From Bombardia bombarda (taxonomy: Eukaryota; Ascomycota; Sordariomycetes; Sordariales; Lasiosphaeriaceae): 64,000 nt of DNA. The position numbers were made by a program, and so were the translations under genes. The notes under the pieces are model-generated. The model worked only from the letters and a program-made list of their open reading frames with translations. It made no database searches and was not told where the DNA came from. How positions within the stretch are numbered: position 1 is the stretch's first letter; the number at the start of each line of letters is the position of its first letter. The stretch lies in NCBI GenBank assembly GCA_030512295.1, contig JAULSR010000005.1, positions 1-64,000 of the forward strand, read 5' to 3'. Below, in pieces: positions 57,322 to 64,000 of this stretch.

Positions 57322-58479
57322 CTAAAACCCCCTGTCTGCCAACACATTTGGCGCCGTCCACCCCATCTCCTGCTGCAGAAAGCCTTCGATGGCGAGCTGG
57401 ATTTGTACCACCTTGGCATCCCAATCCTGTCTGTTTTCCCACGGGGTCTTGTTGGCTTTGGGTTTGATGATCTCTACTGGCTTAGGGGCTCCCCCATCTA
57501 TCTTGTTTGGGCCGTCGTTGCTCAAGAGATACGCACCCAAGTGCACGACATGTGCCCTGTCCCCTCCTCCAATACCATTTCTGTACAGCAGCTCCCTCAG
57601 CTTGCACACGTTTCGGTACTCCCTGCAGGTAAACACCAAGATGTAGTCATAGCTATCGAATATGTGCCGTCGAAGCCCTTTGGACTTGTTGGCGAGCTCA
57701 TTGGTTTTGGCATCAAATGACTGGCTCGGAGACTGCATGTACCTCTTCTTGAAAAGATGGGTGTCAAACAGGGCATCCATCGGCACGGCCGACGTCGTCC
57801 CACCGCCGCGCTCGACCGGCATGTAGTACCACGGCTCTTGGCTGTAGTCCATGGCTCCGATCATGTCGGCACAGTCACTCTTGTGTTTGACAAAGAAGCC
57901 GGCCGATCGGATGGCGGCGATGGGCCACTTGCGCTGTTCATCCTTGGTTAACTGACCGAGCACTCTGGTCATCACCTCGGCGACGACGCTGCGGGCAATG
58001 TTGTGCGGATCGACAAACAGCAGCCTGAAGTCGTTTCGAGAGACGCTTGGCCCTAGTGGTGTGCCCTTCGCTTTCGTCTTTTGGGGGGATTGAGGCTGGG
58101 GTAGATTGTCGAGCCCTTGGGAGTTTAGAAGAACCAAGAAGTCTCGCAACACCCCCCTCTGATGGTCTATCTCGTCCATGACATCTTGTATCTTCTTGGG
58201 GTTGCTGTTCACCAAAGTGAAAACGATGGCGGTGTTATTCTTGATGTTGGCTAGTATGTGGCCCAGCTGCAGGGTCAACGGAGATGCAAGTGGACGGTTG
58301 GTGCTGGATATCTTCTTGCGCACAACAGCCTCGAGTGCAATCAGGAAGCAGTTTAACTCTTCGAGGCGCTGGCCCAGCTGTGTCATCTGCTGCGGCAGTC
58401 CGTCGACCTGCTTGCAGAACTTGATGGCACCCTGGACAAGCTCGACTGCTGCAACGATGGTGCCAAGAGGATCGACCAT
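57322..58479 (-). CDS. STAND-type N-terminal region fused to a degenerate LMW-PTP-like domain
   Basis: Single exon, 385 residues. Residues 1-120 are helical and start MVDPLGTIVAAVELVQGAIKF, the style of fungal N-terminal domains of STAND/NLR proteins. Residues about 150-330 follow the low-molecular-weight phosphotyrosine phosphatase fold: LLFVDPHNIARSVVAEVM aligns without gaps with the P-loop strand VCxGNxCRSxxAE, then IAAIRSAGFFVKH and LRRHIFDSYDYILVFTCREY. The nucleophilic Cys is Asp (VDPHN), the P-loop Gly is His and the second Cys is Ala, while Asn, Arg and Ser remain. The domain should not hydrolyse phosphotyrosine, though it might bind a phosphate ligand. No NACHT or repeat region is present. 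A sensor, decoy or signalling-adaptor role in the fungal self/non-self network is inference. Convergent with the methyltransferase gene. Confidence 0.7.
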   Translation of the reverse strand: MVDPLGTIVAAVELVQGAIKFCKQVDGLPQQMTQLGQRLEELNCFLIALEAVVRKKISSTNRPLASPLTLQLGHILANIKNNTAIVFTLVNSNPKKIQDVMDEIDHQRGVLRDFLVLLNSQGLDNLPQPQSPQKTKAKGTPLGPSVSRNDFRLLFVDPHNIARSVVAEVMTRVLGQLTKDEQRKWPIAAIRSAGFFVKHKSDCADMIGAMDYSQEPWYYMPVERGGGTTSAVPMDALFDTHLFKKRYMQSPSQSFDAKTNELANKSKGLRRHIFDSYDYILVFTCREYRNVCKLRELLYRNGIGGGDRAHVVHLGAYLLSNDGPNKIDGGAPKPVEIIKPKANKTPWENRQDWDAKVVQIQLAIEGFLQQEMGWTAPNVLADRGF

Positions 58480-59897
58480 ACTGTATTCCTGGTCGGGGAT
58501 GGTGGTTTGAAGTGAGAATTAGGAGGTTGGAGAGACGCTTGCCTGAGAGATTGATGTTGTTACAAGAGCAAGAAAGCGGGGAAAATGGGCAGTGGCTGTC
58601 TGGCTGATCAGGGAGGGCGGGCTGTGCAACAATCTCTGTGAGGTTGGTTACCTTCAGGTTCCCTTGGAGCCTCGCTGTCGCTGATTGACGGTCTCGAAAT
58701 GGTGGCGTGTTGGCGGTATGCCCGGATGACCTGTCAAGCTGCGTCCGTCATGCAAGTAAGAGGCGGAGGGGGCCGTTTGCTGTGCTCAAAGCAGCATCCC
58801 TGCTCCCAAGGGACTGTCCGCAGGCTTGGTAATCTTGGCAGCTTGGCATGAATGATAATGCTACAACACCATCGGTTGCAAGTACACTTGCCGAGATAGG
58901 GAGGCGGGTGTGAACCGCAAGGTTTGTTTGTCTAGGTATGAACAAATGATGGGAAACAGAGAGAACAGTGACATTGGTTGTGGCATCTACGACTTTAACC
59001 ATAGTTGCCTTTGATTGTTCCTTGCTCAACCCTCTGTAGGCCCATAACAACCGAACCGCTTCACAACCGCTAAAACGCTTTCATGACCCAGTTTTTGTTC
59101 AGAGGGCATCTCAGCCATTCAAAAAGGTAACAGGTAGCCACATAGGTTGGTTGGTTGGTGGCATTGGTCAGTATGATTGATGTGTATTAATGCTCCAGGC
59201 ACACTACAAGCACCACAGCGCATTGCGAACAAATAAAAAAGCGTTGCATCTTCTGCGTTTCACACCTCAAATTTGGAAAGATCTTCTCTGTCGGCCTCGC
59301 CCCAGGACTCATAACTGGGATATGATCGTCGGGATGAACGAAATGCAGTTGTTGGTCCGAACTCAATCCCAACCATAGAATCCCTGTTCTAGCCGGGGTT
59401 ACCACCCGCCAACATGGAGTCCACACCACACACTGTGTCAGATGGCCCGAGCAGGATTCAATGTTGAGACCGTGGAACCAGGTATTGTTCCAACAGCTTT
59501 ACCAAGAACACAAGGACCATACAGTCGTCGACTGGAATTGGAGGTCGAGGTTGACTGGGTGTTGATACCGGGGTTATACGACCGACGGCCAAAAAATACC
59601 AGTGGTCTGTCGTTCATTGCGTTTTCTAGAGTTCGAGGAGGAATATAGGAACATACGGCCAGCTTGATGGGATATTGGGTATGTGCAGTCTATGTGTATG
59701 TGCTACCAGTAACTACCTATACAACAAATTCACATCCAGTATCTAAGTAAGTTTATATCCAAGTTAATAGTCTATTTTGGGTGCCATACGTGACGAGTAT
59801 GTCGTGCACTGCCAGGCCATCCGGCACTGGATCGGTGACGCAGACACCGGATGAAGGTGAGCCCCTATGTCTTCAACTCCATTCTGGTGCTTGCAGA
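58480..59897. other. Intergenic, no gene seen
   Basis: About 1.4 kb containing the promoter of the STAND-N gene and the 3' flank of the rhodopsin-like gene. Only short open frames. Confidence 0.45.
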
Positions 59898-61286
59898 TCA
59901 CATAGCATGCCCGGGATGCGAACGTCCCTCCTCCAGCTCACTGCTAGTCCTGCCGCCCTGGATGCTTCGATTGGACGTGGACGTGGCCGCCACCTCGTCT
60001 TGCTGTTTGCCACCGGGGCCCAGCGGATCCAGATGGTACTGGGACGAATCGTCATGCAGCGGTGCGAATCCGTCCTTCTTATTGTTACCCGGCCCCGGCT
60101 TGCTGATCGAGTTCTCGGCCGAGACATGGTACCGGGCCGTACCGCTCGCCGAATACTGCGACCGAGCGAGGAGCGGCCGTAGGAGCGGGATGCAGGCGAG
60201 GATGACGCCGACGCTGGGCTCGAGCGAGCCGAAAATGAGGGCGTGAGGAATGTTGAAGGTGATGTCAGAGTAGTCGAGCTCGGTGAGCGAGTTGAGTCGC
60301 ATGCCAGAGATGACGACGGTGCTGTCCAGGATCAACGTAAGAGAATGAAAAGTAACCAAGGGGGGGCCCGAGGATTGACAACATACAAGATGCCCATGGA
60401 AAAGGTGGCCATGAGCGCCACCTTCTTGTACGTCTTGAGCTGAAGCTTCCACAGATACGACAGCGGCATCAGCATCACCACGATGTCGGTCACCAGATTG
60501 AGGGCGCCCGTCGCCAGGTACGACGTCACCTGGTTGCCGCACACGCCGCCAGGGATGCTTTGATCCCAGTTGAAGGCAAATGGGCGGCAGATAAAGAAGC
60601 CAAGGAAGATGGTCGTCAGTGCCCATGCCACGATGAAGCCGACCATGGCATAGGCCGCCTTGATCATGAATGGAACGGAAAAGATCTTGGTGTAGAGCAG
60701 TAAGATGGAGATTTTGCACAAGCTAAGGCTGATGGCCCAGAGGAATTGCACCGCGATAAGGATCTAGTATTATGTGATTAAAATAGTCAGTAATTATCAA
60801 CTACCAGTCTCAGGGAGGCTCTGTATGTGTCATTCCATGCCGAGAAGGAGTGTTGAGACTGACCTTGAGAAACTTGGTGATGGGCCCCAGGCCATGCTCG
60901 GCGATGATATCGGTGAAGTGATAGCCAACGCCGCACTGCACCACGCCGACAACGGCAACCGTCTGCAATGTGTTGGCCACGATCTGAACACAAGCACTGT
61001 GGTATCAGCAACACCGAACTGCAGCTGCCATAATAGTCTTACGGCCGTATTTTTTCTGCCTCGGGACAATATGTATGCCACTTACACACGCTGCAATGAT
61101 GCAGTAATCGCTTGAATCCAACGGTCTGCGGGCTATCCTTCTCGCCAGAACCCGCAGCACCACGGCCAGGGTCGGCAGGAAGATGAAGACTGCAGCCACA
61201 ACGATGACGTCCACCTGGCTCTGCTTGACGATGGGGAAGATGACGTCCGCGTCTCCGGCAGGAGGAGAAGTGGAAGGTGCTGCCAT
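59898..61286 (-). CDS. Seven-helix fungal rhodopsin-domain (PTH11-related) membrane protein
   Basis: Exons 61286-61086, 60983-60864, 60763-60387 and 60321-59898, introns 102, 100 and 65 bases, 373 residues. Seven hydrophobic helices can be followed, from VDVIVVAAVFIFLPTLAVVL through ILIAVQFLWAISLSLCKISI and LNLVTDIVVMLMPLSYLWKL to HALIFGSLEPSVGVILACIP. Typical family landmarks are LDSSDYCIIAA, SLCKISILLLYTKIF and the Asp in TDIVVMLMP. There is no CFEM domain at the N-terminus. The C-terminal 80 residues are soluble and polar. Such proteins are suspected surface sensors, but few have known ligands. The intron 1 border is the least certain, as GTGTGTAAG offers two donors. A P450 gene lies divergently upstream. 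Confidence 0.83.
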
Positions 61287-62819
61287 TGCTGAGACTCTTG
61301 GTGTCGATGTCAACAAAACTCCTAGTTGAAGATGGCCAGCCGAGACTGCAAGTTTGAACTCGAGCTTGAGCTTGACAGGAACCGGGCGCTAGTTTAGTGA
61401 GTCGTCCCTGGAGGGAGGCTGCAGGTTTTATTCGACCCGTGAACATGGATAGACATCGATGGCTACCTACGTGTAACGGCTGGCTGGGCCTGACAACCTT
61501 TGCCCCTGGACGATACAAAAGCGCTTTCCCAACATGGGATTCCAAACAGTGCACCCCAAGTACGAACATTCCCACATCATGTACTGTGGTATACAGATAT
61601 TATTCATTCCCCTGGTCAGTTTCCGTTGCAGGACTTTCTTTAGCTCCAAGATGCTGACCAGAGGCGCAGATAAACGGTCTGGGATATACTGTTATATGAC
61701 GTGACAGGGGGAAAGCCCGGTACGCTGCAACGGGGGGATAATGCAGGGTGGTAGCCATCCAGCCCGTCTAATACCGGTCTGATCATCCGCGCAAGGCAAC
61801 TCGTCGTCAACTGTATACACCACACTAACAAACGACAAAACGTAAAGAGCCAAGAGAGCCAGGAGAGATGCCGGTAGCCGCCACCCACATCGCTTAGGAC
61901 AACCACTTCCAGAAAGCTGGGAAGGTGGCTTCGGAACAGAGCGATATTTGGGCCTACTAACGCCCCCATCTCGCATTTCTCCTCGGGAGGAACCGAACCG
62001 CCCACCTGCACTGTTATCTTGAGTATCGCAAGTACTGTTTTAGTACTGCAGTTTAGACTTATATTAGGTGAAAATGAAGCGGAATCAAACCAAGCTGGCG
62101 GTGCAGGCTCAAGGCTGCCCTGGTATTACCGTTGGCGCGGAACCGGCGGATTTGCTCCCCTCACCTCAATTTACCACCGGCGACAGTGCCCCCTGACTGG
62201 GTCCAATCCCTGGCTGTTGAGATACCCTGACCAGTTTCTTCTGGCCCCGTTTGGTGTTGATCGGCGGGACCAGATGTTCTTCCCCTCTCGCCCCTCTTTT
62301 ACTGAATTCCCAGCCGGGCCATTGATCGACTGGAATCACCTTTCTTAAGGAACCGGGTATAACTGTTGTGTTCCGGGCTTGGCGTCGTGAACAGTTGGGC
62401 TGCCCCGGCATGTTAGTCCATTGGCTCAGCAAAATTACGTCGCAGCAGGATCCATTGATTGCCCTGCATCGTCGGCAGAACCTTCTTGATGCAACAAATG
62501 GAACAATGGGTTGGTGGTGGTCTGCTCAACTCGGGCAACTGGGAACCGATGCCGCGCACAACACACTGTTCTGTGCACTGTACCACATGCAGTTGGACTG
62601 ACTCCCCTGACCATTGAAAGCAACAACACCACCCCCACCCCCAAAGTCCCAAGTGCCAACAGCTCGGGTCCTTTTGTTCTTTCTTCCTCATCGTCTCTTT
62701 TCTTTTTCATCCTTCTTGTTTCTGTTACCCTTCAGACCAGTCTCCTCGGACAGCCCATGTGCAGCGATCTGCATGACTGCGTCTCTCTCTTACCAAGATA
62801 AGTAATCTAGGAGTTGACG
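61287..62819. promoter_or_regulatory. Divergent intergenic region with a pyrimidine-rich tract before the P450 gene
   Basis: About 1.5 kb between the rhodopsin-like gene (-) and the P450 (+). A CT-rich tract at about 62669-62731 lies some 90 bases before the P450 ATG, a common feature of fungal promoters. No gene supported. Confidence 0.5.
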
Positions 62820-64000
62820 ATGGCGTCAAACATGTCACCGGCGGCCTCGGCACTCAACCCCCTCACCTGGGGCTGGAGTCCAGCATCATGGAGCCTCCCT
62901 GTCATAGCAACACAGCTGGTCGTCGCCCTCGTGAGCATCGTTGTCTGGCGCCGCTTCCTGTCACCGCTGAAGGACGTGCCTGGCCCTTGGCTGGCCTCGG
63001 TCTCGCGGCTGTGGCACCTCTACTACATCGTTCGCGGGGACCAGAACCTCAAGCTGATTGAGCTGCACGACAAGCATGGCCACTTTGTGCGCATCGCACA
63101 TAACGAGATCTCCGTGTCCCACCCCGAGGGCATCAAGAGGATCCTGCTCGCCCCGCTCACAAAGGCCCCCTGGTACAAGCTGCTCGCCATCCCCGACTAT
63201 CGCTTCCAGACGCCCATGTCGACGACCGACCCCAAGAAGAAGGCGGAGCGCTCGCGCCACTTCGCCGCCGGCTACACCCTGACCAACCTGCTGCAGAACG
63301 AGGATGCCGTTGACTCGGTTGTCGACATGTTCCTGGCCTATCTCGACAACGCCAGCCAGTCCCGGGCCCCCTTTGACCTGGACAAGTACCTCACCTTCAC
63401 CGCCTTTGACGTTGTCGGCGAGATGCTCTTCTCCAAGCAGTTCGGCTTCTTGAGAGAGGACCGCGACGTGGGCAGCGCCATTGCCAACGGCATCGCGCTC
63501 AACATCTACGCCGCCACCATGGGCTTCTTTCGCTGGGTGCACGTCGTGCTGGTGGGGAACCCAGTCATGACCAAGCTCGGCCTGCTGCCCATGGGCCACC
63601 TCTATGACACCACGGTACGCGCCCTGGATGAGCGCCTTGACAGCCGTGACAGCCGCTTTGACTGTGTGGCCCACTGGTTCAAGGCCATTGACAAGAGCCC
63701 CGACCAGGTCAAGCTCCGCGACGTGTACGCCATTGCCACAGGCGCTGTCGGTGCTGGTAGTGACACAGTCAGCGGCGGTCTGCAGGCATTTGTGTATTAC
63801 ATGATTCGCCACGAGGATGCCTGGCGGCGGGTGCGGGATGAGATCTTGGTAGCGCAGAAGACGGGTGGTTGCAAAGATAGGGTGGTCAAATTTGCTGATG
63901 CGCAGAAGCTGGTCTATCTCCAGGCGTGTCTGAAAGAAGCTCTGCGCATGTTTGGGCCTGTACCCATGGGTCTACCGCGGCTGGCGCCAAAGGGCGGACT
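62820..64000 (+). CDS. Cytochrome P450, 5' part only
   Basis: Open from the ATG at 62820 to the window end, 393 residues without a stop or intron. The N-terminal membrane anchor (LPVIATQLVVALVSIVVWRRF) is followed by the proline hinge LKDVPGPWLASVSRLWHL. Later landmarks are the helix-C region SRHFAAGYTLTNLL, FDVVGEMLFSKQFGFL, the I-helix oxygen-binding AVGAGSDTVSGGLQAF and the K-helix KEALRMFGP (ExxR). The heme-binding Cys loop lies beyond the window. The sequence resembles the pisatin-demethylase-like group of fungal P450s, which hydroxylate or demethylate small molecules using CPR electrons at the ER. The substrate is unknown. Confidence 0.92.
   Translation, partial: MASNMSPAASALNPLTWGWSPASWSLPVIATQLVVALVSIVVWRRFLSPLKDVPGPWLASVSRLWHLYYIVRGDQNLKLIELHDKHGHFVRIAHNEISVSHPEGIKRILLAPLTKAPWYKLLAIPDYRFQTPMSTTDPKKKAERSRHFAAGYTLTNLLQNEDAVDSVVDMFLAYLDNASQSRAPFDLDKYLTFTAFDVVGEMLFSKQFGFLREDRDVGSAIANGIALNIYAATMGFFRWVHVVLVGNPVMTKLGLLPMGHLYDTTVRALDERLDSRDSRFDCVAHWFKAIDKSPDQVKLRDVYAIATGAVGAGSDTVSGGLQAFVYYMIRHEDAWRRVRDEILVAQKTGGCKDRVVKFADAQKLVYLQACLKEALRMFGPVPMGLPRLAPKGG

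Overview
The window is nuclear DNA from a filamentous ascomycete (Pezizomycotina, most likely a Sordariomycete). The grounds are short spliceosomal introns (about 48 to 114 bases) with GT..AG ends in most genes, HET, SET, MYND and fungal C2H2-type families, a seven-helix fungal rhodopsin-like protein, a GH128 glycosidase, and an AT-rich island whose repeat arms differ almost only by C:G to T:A transitions, the mark of repeat-induced point mutation (RIP). The genus cannot be read from the sequence. Exon borders were placed by eye from splice consensus and reading-frame continuity.

Layout. 1-3900: a gene-free AT-rich island holding an element with terminal inverted repeats of about 218 bases, plus a smaller imperfect palindrome. 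4000-4220: a possible coding relic at the island edge. 4611-11244: two MYND-finger genes head to head, a large DUF4470-MYND protein (-) and a SET protein with a C-terminal MYND finger (+). 11921-13318: a PNPOx-like flavoprotein with a C-terminal membrane anchor (+) converging on a small secreted protein (-). 14349-18231: a flavin monooxygenase (+) converging on a HET-domain gene (-). 18690-23149: a C2H2-like regulator with an apparent frameshift (+), then an MIPC-synthase-type glycosyltransferase (-). 24128: tRNA-Arg(ACG). 24416-30727: a secreted berberine-bridge-like oxidase (-), a secreted SET protein (+) and a secreted GDPD-type phosphodiesterase (-). 31663-38808: an unrecognised protein (-), an MDR reductase (+), an APH-type kinase-like protein (-) and an AAA ATPase (+). 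39200: a degenerate intron-containing tRNA-like sequence. 40078-40928: a truncated MFS transporter. 41684-45229: an EXPERA/TMEM97-like membrane protein with a GC-AG intron (+), a conserved type I membrane protein (-) and a GH128-like glycosidase (+), the last two divergent across a 17-bp minisatellite. 45837-48785: a kinesin with an apparent frameshift (-). 51981-57148: an acidic disordered protein (+) and an ERG6-family methyltransferase (+). 57322-58479: a protein joining a STAND-type N-terminal helical region to a degenerate low-molecular-weight phosphotyrosine-phosphatase-like domain (-). 59898-64000: a seven-helix rhodopsin-like protein (-) and the 5' part of a cytochrome P450 (+) cut by the window end.

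These are mostly independent genes, not an operon-like unit. The strongest lead for something undescribed is the STAND-N/pseudo-phosphatase fusion at 57322-58479. Two genes (C2H2-like and kinesin) need one extra C/G inside a homopolymer to read through, which points either to a systematic consensus error in this assembly or to two recent null alleles.
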